DNA of 64,000 nt from Macquaria australasica. Taxonomy: Eukaryota; Chordata; Actinopteri; Centrarchiformes; Percichthyidae. Location: assembly GCA_005408345.1 (NCBI GenBank), contig SEMN01000033.1, positions 338,501-402,500 on the forward strand. The letters run 5' to 3'. A program made the position numbers and the translations under genes. This document shows, piece after piece, positions 24,363-36,985 of this stretch. Numbering within the stretch: position 1 is the first letter of the stretch; each line of letters opens with the position of its first letter. The notes under the pieces are model-generated. The model had not been told where the DNA came from. It saw nothing but the letters and a program-made list of their open reading frames with translations, and did no database searches.

Positions 24363-26157
24363 ACAAAGTCTTTTTTATTATTCATATCAAATGTTCACTC
24401 ATTTATCGGATATTTAAAATAAACACCAATAGATTTCTGTGTTGGGAGAAATCACGCAAATCAAAAACATACAAAGTCTACTGGCTGGCAAAAGAGCTGA
24501 GGACACAATACCGACCCAGTTCAAAAGCACATTTTTGGTTAATCCAAATAGTTTTCGCTGATTTCTTCAACTGTGTTACAAGAACATTTTTGGATTGAAG
24601 TTAAATTAGATTCTCTCTGACTATTCTCCCAATCTACAAAGTGAAAAATTGTGTAATTCAGATCAGAATACAACGCATGACCCCTGAGGTCTTATTCTGC
24701 CAAATGCACTGTGTCTGTGCGAGAGAAACAGAGCTTATGTGTGAGAAAGCGTAACGTGGGAACTTAAGAAGCAGAGTGAATGTGTGTGTAAGTGTGTGTT
24801 GTTGCATTTGTGAGATGGAAAGCGTACGCGAGAGAAAAAGGAAAAGATGGAGAGCAGAGACTGTGTGTGGTATGTTGTGCTGAGGGATAAAAGAGCTGCC
24901 CCAAGAGACTGCAGAGCAGAGTACAACACACACAAACACACACACACAGACACTCTCCAGGAAAATTACTTGTAGGTTAAATCCAGCCCCAACAGCAGCT
25001 CTTGCAGGGTAATCTATTCTACTCTGTGTCTGACAAAAGAAATCTTTTTTTTTCTTCCCTCTTTCCTCTCCTTCCTTTGTTCCTTCCTCTCTTAATTTCT
25101 TTTTTTTTCCTGTTTGGTTGTTCCTTCCCTCCTCTTCACTCCATCTGACTCTGTATTCTAAAATCTCATTAAAAACAAAAATTAAACATTCTGAGTATAA
25201 AAGAAAAGACTGTGAAATATACAATAAACCTTGAGACGATCAGCTCTAATAACAGATCATAAAAGTGACTGTAACACTATTTAAAATGGGCTAATCTCCC
25301 TGGCCTGGTCAATTCAAAGCCTCCAGGCACTAATGCAAAATTGCAATCACCCATTAGCTTCATTGTATATTTTGGACAACTAATAGAGCTGTAATAAACT
25401 CCTGCTCCCCTCCCTTCTCCCCTTCTTACCTTCAGGTTTTACTTGCTACACAACAAAGCATGAAAAAACCTAATGAAACAAAAACGGGAACAAAAATACA
25501 CGCCAAAGAACACAGATCTTGGGTGAATTTTTACTCAGATGAGTGCATCAAAGCAGTTGTGAAAGTGTGCTGTTGTTGATTTTGCTTTTAATCTTCAGTT
25601 GCAAAAATGAATGGGTAAATACAGTATGCAGTAATATCAAAGGCCAAGTGATCTTTAAACTTTAGTTTCTAGTTTAGAACAATCAAAAGGGTACGACAGG
25701 AACTCAATCAAGGATCTTGTCTCTTTTCTTTCTACTTTCAAATTCCTCCCTCCAGTCTCTGTTTGCCCCAGTGCTTGCCTGATTTAGCTGACTTACCCAC
25801 TTACTAAGTTCTTACTAAGTTTTCTAACTCAGCTTTGTTTCTACCACAAAATGCCTGGACCCAAACTGACCCAAACTAAATGGAATGAATGGACCAAAAT
25901 TAGGTAATGAAAGTACATAGGATGCTAAATAGTAAATACAGGCAACACTAACTCAGATTTTTAATTAAAACTAAGTTGCTAAAAGTTGACAGAAACTCTA
26001 TATTGATTTGGATGGCCCAGTCTAATCCAAATGAGGCGCTACAGTACGATGTACAAGGCAGATCACCTAAACTAAAAATCACACAAAAATCAAAGATCTT
26101 TTCTCCTTCACACACCTGCTGTTTCCTTACTGATGTACCTCTGCTTTATATTTACAG

Positions 26158-26258
26158 ATTTGACATGGACCTCCAACCAGAACCAGAAACCAATTACACC
26201 AAACCGAAAGCATATTTGAATTACTTTCCCCTACTGGTGGAGACAAGAGACTCTGGAG
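26158..26258 (+). other. Exon-like segment of unknown status
   Basis: It is preceded by CTTTATATTTACAG and followed by GGAG|GTGAGC, a near-consensus donor. The frame across it is open (FDMDLQPEPETNYTKPK onward) and the segment is 101 bp. I recognise no protein, there are no partner exons nearby, and chance occurrence is quite possible. Confidence 0.2.
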
Positions 26259-26633
26259 GTGAGCATACACACTGAGTAAACATCACGAACGCAGTTACTA
26301 AACCCAAATAATCCTCCGCTCTTCATAATGATGATAACTGAGCGCTGATTTAATCCAGAGCTCCTATTTATTAAGTGGAACAGGCAATAACCTTAACATT
26401 CTTCTTAAACAACTGCAGATTTAAGATTCAAATATGTGTTGGTGTGTGTGAGTGTGTGTAGACGAGAGAATGTAGACAGACAGCTGTTTTGTTCCATTGA
26501 CTGTCCATTTGTTTTTGAAAAAAGTACATCTTGTAAAACATCTTTATTTGGAATTAAATGAGGTAGAACAAGGAATTATTCAACATATAAGTATGTTATA
26601 GTATAGTATATATTATGTTATTGTGAATTTGTG

Positions 26634-26651
26634 AGTGTGTGTGTGTGTGTG
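26634..26651. repeat. Short (GT)n microsatellite
   Basis: About nine GT units, some 28 bases upstream of the CR1/L2/Rex1-group LINE fragment. Confidence 0.85.
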
Positions 26652-26678
26652 AGTGACTGAGACAGGGACACACACAGT

Positions 26679-27612
26679 TATTTGACCTGGTGTGCCGACA
26701 GAACAACTTGGAGCTCAATGCTCTAAAGACAGTGGAGATGGTTGTGTATTTCAGAAACAGCACTGCCCCAGCCGCCCCCATCCATCACCCTGTGTGACTC
26801 CCCAGTCGACACTGTGGAGTGCTTCCGCTTCCTGGGTGCCATCATCAGCCAGGACCTCAAGTGGGTGTTGAACATGAGCTCCCTCACCAACAAGGCACAG
26901 CAGAGGATGTAGTTCTCGGCGGCAGATGAAGAAGTTCCACCAGCCAAAGTCAGTGATGGTGCACTTCATCCTCACCCCTTCCATCACCATCTGGTATGCT
27001 GTTGCCACTGCCAAGGACAAGGGCAGAGTGCAGCTTGTCATTCGCTCTGCTGAGAAGATGATTGGCTGCAATCTGCCATCCCTCCAGGACGTGTACGCTT
27101 CCAGGACCCTGAGGCGAGCAGGAAAGATTTTGGCCGACCCCTCCCACCCCGGACATAAACTTTTTGAAACTCTCCCCTCCGGCAAGAGGCTGTGGTCCAT
27201 CAAGATCAAATCCTCACGCCACAAGAGCAGTTTCTTCCTGACTGCAGCTGCCCTCATCAAGGCCCGCAACCCCCACTGATCCTTTTGTCCCTCCCCATGG
27301 ACACCACATGTTACATTAACATAAAGTCTCCATGTCTTACTTGACGCATTACATTAGCACAAATCTTTGTTGCACATATTCTTTATACTGTGAACATTTG
27401 CACACTCCTTGGTCAATATTTTGCACATTCCATCCTCTTTGTTTTAAACACTCTACAGCTCTTTTCATTTCAAAACACTTTTTGACTTGAAGTACATGTT
27501 TCTTTTTCTTTTCTCCTACCAAGTTTATTGTGACCGTTATGCACCAAAATACCAAGGCAAATTCTTTGTTGAAAACCTACTTGGCAATAAACTTTATTCT
27601 GATTCTGATTTA
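26679..27612 (+). mobile_element. 5'-truncated CR1/L2/Rex1-group LINE, 3' end
   Basis: Forward-strand reading in shifting frames gives NNLELNALKTVEMVVYFRN, VECFRFLGAIISQDLKW, then RSAEKMIGCNLPSLQDVYAS, DPSHPGHKLFETLPSGKR and HKSSFFLTAAALIKARN. That is the connection and C-terminal region of fish CR1/L2/Rex1-group reverse transcriptases. A TAG in AGGATGTAGTTC and a frameshift break it. A 3' UTR follows and ends with AATAAA-like ACAATAAAC context and an ATTCTG-type short tandem tail (about 27587-27610). No 5' half is present. Confidence 0.8.
26926..27279 (+). pseudogene. C-terminal reverse transcriptase fragment of the CR1/L2/Rex1-group LINE
   Basis: This 117-residue open stretch contains RSAEKMIGCNLPSLQDVY, ADPSHPGHKLFETLPSGKR and a final KARNPH before the stop. 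It is the last part of a LINE ORF2. No RT palm motifs lie in it, so it has no enzymatic capacity. Confidence 0.75.
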
Positions 27613-28207
27613 ATGAGTGTCTTGCTTGCTGAACTTTAATCTAACTAAAATGTTTTGATATCTGATAAAACACGTGCACTTTCTATTTACTCATCATTAC
27701 AAACAAAGTATGCAGACAATGTTTGGCCAACTACAAACCAGCTGTTCATTGTCTGCATCTTAAGCACCTTGTTCTAAATGACAACAGCAGACTTCAGGCA
27801 CAAAAAGTGTCTCTCTTGCCCTTGGCTTCTTTCTCTGACACTATATTTTATTTTGCAGTGAAGCCACATCCAATATATTATTGGTATAATATTTTTTCAG
27901 ACAGAGTTGGAGTTTGGGTAAACAGCAATTTGGAAGGGATGCAGATTTATGGCCAAGATTCAAACCCATGTAATCACAGGCACCTCCTAAAATAAGCTAA
28001 AAAGTCTCCAACTCATACTTTGCAGAGTTTAAAGCTCAATCTGTGTGAGTGCAGACTGATCCAAGATTTAAGCCATGGCCATAGGACATATTTTATGAAG
28101 AGCAAAGTTATTACATTGCTGTTCTGTCACAAGTTCTCCCTGTTGCTGAAGCGAGAGGATTTCACAGGTCCCCACTCCTTACCCTGATACTTTTTCCGCA
28201 TACATTT

Positions 28208-28530
28208 GGGCAGCACTAACCAGAAAATTACAGACCCAGGCTCGAGACCTGAAGATTGCCAGTTCGAATCCCTGGACAAGCTGTGAAAATCTGGACAGGG
28301 GAAGAGGAGAAGCCTTTCTTTATCCTACGTGAAAAAGTGTCATTTAAAGAGTGGCCTTAGGCAAGGCACTTGACCCTCATCTTCTCAAATAGTAAAAGTC
28401 TGTTCTGTATTTGGACTTAGTAGCTTCTTGGTGTGACTGGCTAGAAAGTGTGAGTGTGCAGAAGGGCATAGCTGCAAAGGAGTATACACTCTGAAAACCT
28501 TCTATCAGTTAATAAAAGCCTTCAAAAAGT
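28208..28530 (+). mobile_element. tRNA-derived SINE, likely
   Basis: A B-box-like GTTCGAATCCC at 28261-28271 lies about 50 bases into the element and the A box is degenerate. The tail segment has AAAGAGTGGCCTTAGGCAAGGC and ends with ATCAGTTAATAAAAGCC. This is the layout of a fish tRNA-SINE body. It is not a functional tRNA gene because no cloverleaf can be drawn upstream of the B box. Confidence 0.55.
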
Positions 28531-31372
28531 AGGATTTTCTGAATTTCAGCTAACAGACTCACTGGCATCTGTCCATCCCATGTTCTGAAATATAATCCAA
28601 ACCTGGAACCATTTGAAAATCTTTCAATTACTTTTACTTAGGGATTCCCGGAGTGCAATGGTGACTGAGGATTTGGGTTTAGGGAAATCAAAATGGAACC
28701 GTTATGCCACAGAAAATCAGCTCGACTTAGTAAAGGAGCTCGGCTATTTGAATAAGAACAGTGCAACCCAGATCCAAACCAGAATGGATACAAATGTGAC
28801 AGTGAAGAAAGCACAGTCTCAGCAGGCTGATCTACATAAAACTGCAGACAAAAGGTTGATGGGTCAAGTCCATATCATGCGTTGTGTGTCTCCCCTTTCT
28901 CATCAGGTCTGAATTTCATGAAAAACACAATAGATCAAAAAGTGGTCTTTCTTTCTCTCCTCTTCTTGCTGTCTCTCTTGTCTTTTGTTGCCTTCCTGTA
29001 ACAGTAAATCCACCATGCAGCTACTGTGTTGTGAGGTCTGAAAGGTAAGCAAAAATGTAACACGTTGGTCTTTTTCTCAAAAACTTACTGTACGAAGAAC
29101 ATCCCACAGGGAGTGCTCACACACTCACACACAAATAAGCCCAGAAAAACCCTCTCCTGAGATTACACCGCTCCATTCAGTGTGACAAAAAAAAAAAAAA
29201 GACGAATAAGCGGATTTCATGTTCTCTTCACCCATGAAAGAGAGCAGAGAAGGTATGGTGAATGTGGGAAACACAAATAGCCCTCCCTGGGGGGCATCAG
29301 CACTGTGTCAGGAGTGCTGTTGTCAGAATTCAGTCTGATTCGTGGATTTGAATTGTTGAATTTGAATTTAATTATGATATAGACATTCTGAGACAATAAC
29401 AACGTCTTTGGCTTGTTCGTGAGTTAGTGATCCCTTGAAATGACTGTTGAGTTTCTCCCACAGATGCTAACAACCTCTATTCTCAGTGTACACCCTTTAT
29501 GTGTATGTGTGCCAGCCACCAATTGCACCATCCTACCAGAAGGCAGATTGTAGACTGGTTTCTGTGGTCTCCTTTAATTCCTTGTTGAAGGTGCGCTCGA
29601 GCTGTGGGGCTCATCCTCTGAAACCACTCGATAAAGTGGATCTTATTCACGCATTAAAACATGACGTGGATTTGTAGAAAGCGCTCACAGTTTGCATTTT
29701 TGTGTTTTTGCTGCACGACATCATGCTGTGCTAGAGCTTTCCATCATCAGGCAACATTAAAGTGCTCAATAACTCAATAATTGAAATGATTCTGAAGTTA
29801 AACAGTTCAAATGTCTAATCCACAAATCAATATAAGATCATCTGTAAGAATACTACATACCAAACATTGCAGTAGTATCTGCCTATAATAAGAAGTAATA
29901 AAAAGCATTGCACAAAAACTTTGAGCAGCAAAGCTCTCTTGGTGGTGTACACTTGATTAAACATAATGGGTTGGACATGAGAAGCAAATAACTCAAAGCT
30001 AAGTCTCTGTGTCACATTTACTCATTTACTATATGTTATACTGCACATTTGGCCATCACTAGCAAATATGGAGGTGAGTAGGCTGTCACAACTTTCCATT
30101 AGAGGAGAATACGTTGTTTTATTCCCTTTATCAGTAACATCATTAACATAATTGAGAGTTTAAAATACATTTAGTTAGCTTTGAGGCAGTTAATAATCAT
30201 TACATCGTGCAACAAACATTGCATTTGTCACACAGTAAGTTTTTCTAACAACTTTATATCATAGGCAAAGTAAGATTACCAAAATATGTGGATTGCATGC
30301 TCATCAATTAAGAAGAATAGCGGCACTCCTCCTGGCATGCTAGGTGGCCTCTAAATGTTAAATGTTTCCCTATGATCAGTTACACGTTATATCAGTGGAC
30401 TAATAGTAATTTTTTCAAACTGTGTTGATGCTATTTATAAGCAACATCTTTCTCTCACACGTGCACTTACTGAATCCTGAAGGTGAGCCTTCAGTCAATT
30501 AGGGTGGGAGATTCTAAGTGTCCTAAAATAAAGTAGATATTAAGCATGAGTCAGTATTTGAATTAACACCAGGGGAATGGAGGGATCGGAGAGAGAAGCC
30601 AGCGATACAGCGGAAGTCTTAGATATATATAAAGTGGAAGAGATTGAATTTGGTTGAGGTCATTTTAGATTGGCAGGATTCACAAGAGAAGGTCAGAAAA
30701 TAGAGTAGAAAGGGAGAAGAAATAGAAAACATTAGAGCGTGAGGGGTTCTGCAAATAGTCCTTCAGAGGAATGGCAGTGGAGAGTCAGAAGACACTTCAT
30801 TCATTAAACTGATTGATTCATTGTCAGAGTTTCTGTTGGTCTGTGTGTTTAGACGGCATAGAACCCAGGAGACTGGGCAGGCAGGGGAGAGAAAGATCAA
30901 TGATGTTTTAAGGGAAGAATGAAGTAGGAAGGGAGAAAGAGAAAGTGCCAAGGAAAGTGAGATAGATAGAGTGTGAGAGAGTGAGATGGGATGGGGGCAT
31001 ACACAGAGAATTTAAGCTGACTGCTTTTAATGAAATATAAACAAGACAGTGAAACGAATAAACTCATACCAAGATACATACATAAGATATATCTTTTATC
31101 ACATCGCGTCAATTTTGGTGGTATGAGACGATAATATATGATGTTTTTGTTTGTTTCTTGATTATGATTTTTAGTCAGCCACAACATCCTGATCCTCTAG
31201 TTTAAATTAAAACGAAGGCATAGTCACACCCAAAATATCATTACACTGTCACATCATAAGGTAACATCTGAATAGCAAATTGATGTTATCTTATTTGAAT
31301 CAAGAATTTAGTCAAAAATATGATATATGATATATTTGATTCTGTTCATATTTCCAGCTCTAACTCACTCTG

Positions 31373-31407
<35 letters not shown>
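31373..31407. repeat. (CA)n microsatellite
   Basis: About 17 CA units followed by AAAC units. Confidence 0.96.
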
Positions 31408-31411
<4 letters not shown>

Positions 31412-31589
31412 AACAAAAATTGCAGAAACAACCACAAAACTCAGAAGAGACGCCAGAAATCCACATCGTCAGCAGAAGCACACAAGCATCACCGACAATG
31501 AAATGCAAACAGTCTGACCTCTTCTTCCCAGTATATATATTGCATTTCACAGGCCCCAAACATATTGGCCACATGACAATATCATCAGA

Positions 31590-33510
31590 GAAAAAATAAA
31601 TAAATTTTCCTCACCCTAAGGCATGCTGAGGCCATCTCTTTCAGCACTGACCAAGGACCTAACCACTCATCCTTATCTTGCCTATCACCCAAGTGGCTTA
31701 CATGGCCTCGCAACAAAGAATTCAATAAAACATGTTGGTCTTTTCGCATAAAGAACAGTACATACACCTGATGACGCCTACCCAAAGTTCCCCTCTAGCC
31801 TATCACACTGAGCACTGAGCCAGTTAAAAAATACATGTAGCCTGTAGGCAATGAAGCTACACCATGACACTATGCAACACTTTTAGGATTATTTTCTAAA
31901 ATTACAGCCATCCGCAGGATCCTTGACCTCTAAAGAAGTGCTGGTGCCCTCCTGCCACTGGTGGTCTTGGCAAGCTGTTCACGTTTTGACAAACTGAGTT
32001 TCAAATATCCACTAAATGTTCAGTTATGGAAAAGAAAATGTAATATGCAGATAGCGCATAAGATAGCACAAGATATTTTAATCTTAAACTATTCTGTCTT
32101 AATGTTTCAACTTTCTTATTAGTGGATTTGAACAGGTGTTCTTACAGGTTGTCGTATCAATGTCTAATCAAGTGTTCACTGGGCTGTCTTCCTGACCTTA
32201 ACACATGCTGTGTACAAGCCCTCTCTCTGAAAATAACCCATGCACACAGCACTGAAAGTTTGCTTCCATTCTCCCTGCCAAACCCCAGTTTCTGCTGGTA
32301 TCTGCAACACAGGGAGCTCAGAAATCTCCTCCCCTGTGACTTCACCAGGCACCATCTGCATCATCCCTCACAGCGCCTGGCAGGGCCTGAGCAGCTCCCC
32401 CCATGAACCCCTCCAGCAGTTTCTGGGAGGTCAGTCCAATCCAGTCCAGCTCTTTTTTCTCTACCCCTAGGTGACAGAGGTTGTGCTCCAGCTTAGTGAT
32501 ACCGGCCTTCGCAGAAATCTTCCTCACGGTTGTAGCACACAGTGGAGATATTCATTTTTCAGATGAGAGACTTCCACCACACCCCCATCCATACACTTTA
32601 AAGGCTATATTACACCATCCACTAATGTATACCTCAGTGGGTGCCAGGCCCTCGGGACAGATGTGTAGAATCGGAGGCATGAGTGATTAATAACCCACGG
32701 TGCTCATTTTTGGCTTCATGTGGGAAAAAATGACTAAGCTGCCAGCCCTAGTTCTCTCTAAGAGCACATCCGTTGGCCTCCTCAACAGATATGAGTTTAT
32801 AGTAGCTGCTGGAATGGTGCCACCCCACGTTCAAGGTCGGTCTTTATCCCCGCTTCTGGACAGGCAGGTGAGGGACACCAGCCCTTAGGCAATGATATCG
32901 TGACCAAAAAGAAATCCACCAGTTTCCCCTGGATATTTGACAGGAAGCCTCTGGGGGGATTAAGTACAGCGAAGTAATGCCACAGGGAAGAAGCTGCCAA
33001 GTTGTCGATAATCACCACCCTACCCATGTATTGGAGTTAAAAGAGCGGCCACCTCCACTTCGACATCCTGAGTCCAATCACCTGTAATGTGCCCTCCTTA
33101 TTCTTAGTGACCCATTCCTCAGAGCTGAAGTATACCTAGAGTAATTTAAGCCCTGTCTCTTTCCACTGAGGGCCATTTGTTAGCTGTGAGAAAGAAATCC
33201 CCTTCCAAGCGGCGTATTGCACTGTTTTTTTACCCCATTTGACCATAGCGGGAGACTCTACCAAAAACAACTGAAAAAGAGGCTGCCCTCCATTGCCCCT
33301 GTGTCTTGTTCATTCCTAACTAAAATGGGTCATCATCATTGGCAGATAAAAAAGAAAAATGGCCTACTTAGCCCTAATTCAGCTGCACATACCCCCTGCA
33401 ACTATTTCTTAAACAGTAGCCAGTGTGAGGAGTTGACCCCAAACTGAGCGGAGCAATAAGATCCCCTGAGTAACCTGAACTGGCTCGTCTGAGCCGCTAT
33501 CTACCTTTAT
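31590..33510 (-). mobile_element. Decayed Tx1-clade (L1-like) LINE fragment
   Basis: The minus strand yields consecutive broken pieces in family order. First comes a GRVVIIDNLAASSLWHYFAV segment with PPRGFLSNIQGKLVDFF (33027-32890), then AKAGITKLEHNL with LGVEKKELDW (about 32515-32430), then a piece ending GLYTACVKV (about 32210), and finally HVLLNSLLRG with CLRVRKIY (about 31740-31600). These match the post-palm and C-terminal part of fish Tx1 elements (NNLVASSLWHRL, VDFFW, LY..CVKV). Many stops and shifts make it an old relic. The ends are not defined; poly(A) on the + strand adjoins at 33513. Confidence 0.65.
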
Positions 33511-33512
33511 CC

Positions 33513-33530
33513 AAAAAAAAAAAAAAAAAA
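33513..33530. repeat. Poly(A) run
   Basis: About 18 A residues at the right edge of the Tx1 relic, followed by GAAAGAAAAA. Confidence 0.85.
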
Positions 33531-34614
33531 GAAAGAAAAATCATTATGAGTGAAATAAAATGTTGCATGAATACAAAACCCAAGGGCATGATGGAAAAGA
33601 GCAGACAGGCACAATGAGGTGAAGTAAAGCTGAAAGCAAAGTAAGAGACAAAAGGGAGCGGGGAGAGGAAAAAGGCAAGACAGATAAAAAGGAATAAAAG
33701 AGAGACAAAGAGAAAGCGCCTTAGTGAGGGAAAAAAAGAACATGTGAAATAGAAATGATAGAAAGGAGTTAAGGTAATAATAGCGAGTATTAAAGGCAGA
33801 GAGAGTACATAAGAGGGAGAGAGAGTCTGAATTTGCATGTCAGTTAGTGTCTCCCTTTTTTTTGTTTTATTATCTGTCACAATAACAGATGTATTCTGCC
33901 AGGGGTGAGCGGGGTAATAACGTGACCCGTGTATCCGCTGATAGGATATTAAATTGAACTCAAGACAAACACACTCACTTCACCGTGATATGACCTTGAA
34001 GAGAAAATGAAATACAAATGTCCACAGCAATAGTTCTCACTAGATGCCCCTCTGTAAGTAGGTGGTAATTTAAGAAGAAATGACTGAGCATGCTTGTCTC
34101 AGCTGTAGCAAATAACGTTGGTGTTTGTGACCCAACATTACCTCGCTGTTCCTTGCAGGTGAGAAACTGGCAACAGCCCTCCTGGTTCTGATGTGCCAAA
34201 TAATGGAGGTAATTAGCTGCACAAGATAGATAGCCAAAACCTAGAGACCAACAACAATGTTCTACAAAGAGATAATTAAAAAGCAATTGGCAAGAGATTT
34301 TGACACACTTCTATTATTACCTTGCACAGTAGAAAGAAAGACAGCAAATGAATGCCTGGCAGAGGTTCACTTGTTTTGAATGGTGTTGTTCTGTGGTTCA
34401 ACCATCTGCCAGCTGTGAGAATTTCCATGCTGTGCATTAAATGTGGCTCAGCCGTCTCTTTATTTTGAAAGACTTTGTGAACTAAGTCAGTCTTGTACAG
34501 AAATCATGGGGAGATATGGAAAACATAGAAAGCTACATATTAACTGATCCACCTTTTACAGCTCTTATGCTATATTATTTTAGCCTGTCAATGCAGTTTT
34601 CCCCCTTGTTTTCC
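33531..34614. other. Intergenic, no gene seen
   Basis: Purine-rich (AG)n-like sequence to about 33840, then AT-rich sequence up to the target duplication of the RTE element. Confidence 0.65.
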
Positions 34615-34626
34615 CCTTAAAGGAAT
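34615..34626. repeat. Left target-site duplication of the RTE insertion
   Basis: CCTTAAAGGAAT is identical to 37622-37633 on the other side of the element. It includes the first ten bases of the TTAA-ended MITE that was the insertion target. Confidence 0.85.
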
Positions 34627-35435
34627 CCATCCATCCATCCATTTTCTTCTGCTTATCCGAGGCCGGGTCGCGGTGGCAGCAGGTTAAGCAGGGTTGTCCA
34701 GACGTCCCTCTCCTCGGCAACGCTTTCCAGCTCCTCCCGGGGGACCCCAAGGCGTTCCCAGGCCAGATGAGATAAAAAAAATCCCTCCAGCGTGATCTGG
34801 GTCTGCCCCGGGGCCTCCTACCAGTTGGACTTGCCCGGAAAACCTCCAAAGGGAGGCGTCCAGGAGGCATCCTAATCAGATGCCCGAACCACCTCAACTG
34901 GCTCCTTTCGATGCGAAGGAGCAGTGGCTCTACTCCGAGCTCCCTCCGGATGTCCGAGCTCCTTTCCCTATCTCTAAGGGTGAGCCCAGCCACACAGGAA
35001 ACTCATTTCGGCCGCTTGTATCCGCAATCTCATTCTTTCGGTCACTACCCAAAGCTCATGACCATAGGTGAGGGTTGGAACGTAGATCGACTGGTAAATC
35101 AACAGCTTTGCCTTCCGGCTCAGCTCCCTCTTCACCACCACGGTCCGGTACAACACCCGCATTACTGCTGATGCTGCACCGTTCCGCCTGTCCATCTCAC
35201 GCTCCATCTTACCATCACTCGTGAACAAGACCCCGAGATACTTGAACTCCCCCGTCTGGGGCAGTAACTCACCTCCAACCCAAAGGGGGCAGTCCACCGT
35301 TTTCCGGCTGTGCATGCTGAAGGTCACAGCCCGATGAAGCCAACAGAACCTGATGCTATTCTGAGACCACCAAACCGGACACTCTCCTCCCCCTGGCTGC
35401 GCCTTGAAATCCTGTCCATGAATATCACAAACAGA

Positions 35436-36985
35436 ATTGGTGACAAGGGGCAGCCCTGGCGGAGTCCAACACCCACTTGGAACGTGTTTGACTTTGTGCC
35501 GAGAATGCGGACACAGCACTCACTTCGGTTATATAGGGACCGGATGGCTTGTAGCAGCGACCCCGGTACCCCATACTCCCGCAGTACCCCCCACAGGACC
35601 CCCCGGGGGACACGGTCGAAAGCCTTCTCCAAGTCGACAAAACACATGTAGACTGGATGGGCAAACTCCCATGAACCCCCCAGCAGCCCTGCAAGAGTAA
35701 AGAGCTGGTCCACTGTGCCACGGCCAGGACGGAATCCACATTGCTCCTCCTGGATCCGAGGTTCGACAATCGGTCGTAGTCTCCTTTCCAGCACCCTGGA
35801 ATAAACTTTCCCGGGGAGGCTGAGCAGTGTGATACCACGGTAATTGGAGCACACCCTCCGGTCCCCCTTTTTGAAGACGGGAACCACCACCCCGGTCTGC
35901 CACTCCACAGGCACTGTCCCCGACCTCCATGCGACACTGAAGAGGCGTGTCAGCCAAGACAGCCCAACAATGTCCAGAGCCTTCAGCATCTCAGGGCGAA
36001 TCTCATCCACCCCTGGCGCCTTGCCACCAAGAAGCTCTTTGACTACCTTGGAGACTTCTGCCAGGGATATGGGTGAGTCTTCCCCCGAGTCTTCAAACTC
36101 TGCCTCCTCCACTGAGGACATGTTGGTCGGGTTGAGGAGATCCTCAAAGTGCTCTTTCCACCGCTCGACAACATCCCCAGTCCGGGTTAGCAGCTCTCCT
36201 CCCCTACCGAACACGGCCTGGGCCAAGCCTCGCTTTCCCTTCCTGGGTCGTCTAACGGTTTGCCAGAATTTCCGAAAGTCCTTCTCCATAGCCTCCCCAA
36301 ACTCCTCCCACACCCGTGTTTTTGCTTTGGTGACCACCGAGGCCGCCGTCCTTCTGGCCTCCCGGTACCTGTCCGCTGCTTCAGGAGACCTCTGGGCTAG
36401 CCAAGCCCGAAAAGCTTCCTTCTTCAGCTTAACGGCTTCCTTCACCGCCGGTGTCCACCAGCAGCTTCTAAGGTTGCCGCCTCGACAGGCACCGACGACC
36501 TTCTGACCACAGCTCCTAGCGGCCGCTTCAGCAATGGAGGCTTTCAACATGGCCCACTCTGTTTCCATGTCCCCAACCTCCCCCGGGATGCGCGAGAAGT
36601 TCTTCCGGAGGTGGGAGTTGAAGATCTCGCAGACAGGGCCCTCCACCAGACGTTCCCAGTTCACCCTCACTACACGTTTAGGTTTGCCAGGTCTGTCCGG
36701 CAGCCGTCCCTGCCATCTTATCCAACTCACCACTAAGTGGTGATCAGTTGACAGCTCTGCCCCTCTCTTCACCCGAGTGTCCAAGACATACGGCCGCAGA
36801 TCTGATGATACGACCACAAAGTCGATCATCGACCTGTGGCCTAAGGTGTTCTGGTACCAAGTACACTTATGAACCACCCTATGCTCAAACATGGTGTTTG
36901 TTATGGCCAGTCCATGGCTAGCACAGAAGTCCAACAACAAAGCACCACTCGGGTTCAGATCGGGGAGGCCATTTCTCCCAATCAC
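35436..36985 (-). pseudogene. Broken endonuclease/reverse transcriptase ORF of the RTE element
   Basis: This is the longest open stretch of the element, read on the minus strand; the formal ORF continues to about 35324. It carries the end of the endonuclease domain (TDHH, catalytic His), then the RT fingers and palm: VPVFKKGDRR, SNYRGITLL, QCGFRPGRGTVDQ, VDLEKAFDRV (motif A aspartate) and GLRQGCPLSP (motif B). After GGLRIAS the frame loses the FADD motif C and stops. The protein resumes in another frame as KTVDCPLWVGGELL and EFKYLGVLF, between about 35330 and 34980. The family polyprotein is normally about 1000 residues. Confidence 0.85.

Larger units (their letters stand above)
24363..26678. 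other. Intergenic, one exon-like segment
   Basis: No gene can be assembled. A 101-bp segment (26158-26258) bounded by AG and GT splice-like signals lies here, and the stretch 25240-25400 is AT-rich and repeat-free, with CTAATGCAAAATTGC (an octamer-like core). Confidence 0.5.
27613..31589. other. Intergenic, no gene seen apart from the SINE at 28208
   Basis: AT-rich, with a poly(A) near 29189-29201, GA-rich stretches near 30880-30980 and the (CA)n at 31373. No coding signal. Confidence 0.65.

Noticed and set aside
24658..25224. 188-residue minus-strand frame
   Set aside because: Low-complexity Lys/Glu and Leu/Ser stretches derived from pyrimidine-rich and CA/GT-rich DNA; no recognisable domain or splice structure.
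26751..27269. 172-residue minus-strand frame over the LINE fragment
   Set aside because: Antisense to the LINE-coding strand; the forward strand carries the conserved RT C-terminal motifs.
28208..28290. tRNA gene suggested by the B-box-like GTTCGAATCCC
   Set aside because: The upstream half does not form D and anticodon arms, and the downstream sequence is a SINE tail.
35844..36506. 220-residue open frame on the + strand
   Set aside because: It is the antisense shadow of the RTE reverse transcriptase on the minus strand and shows no domain of its own.
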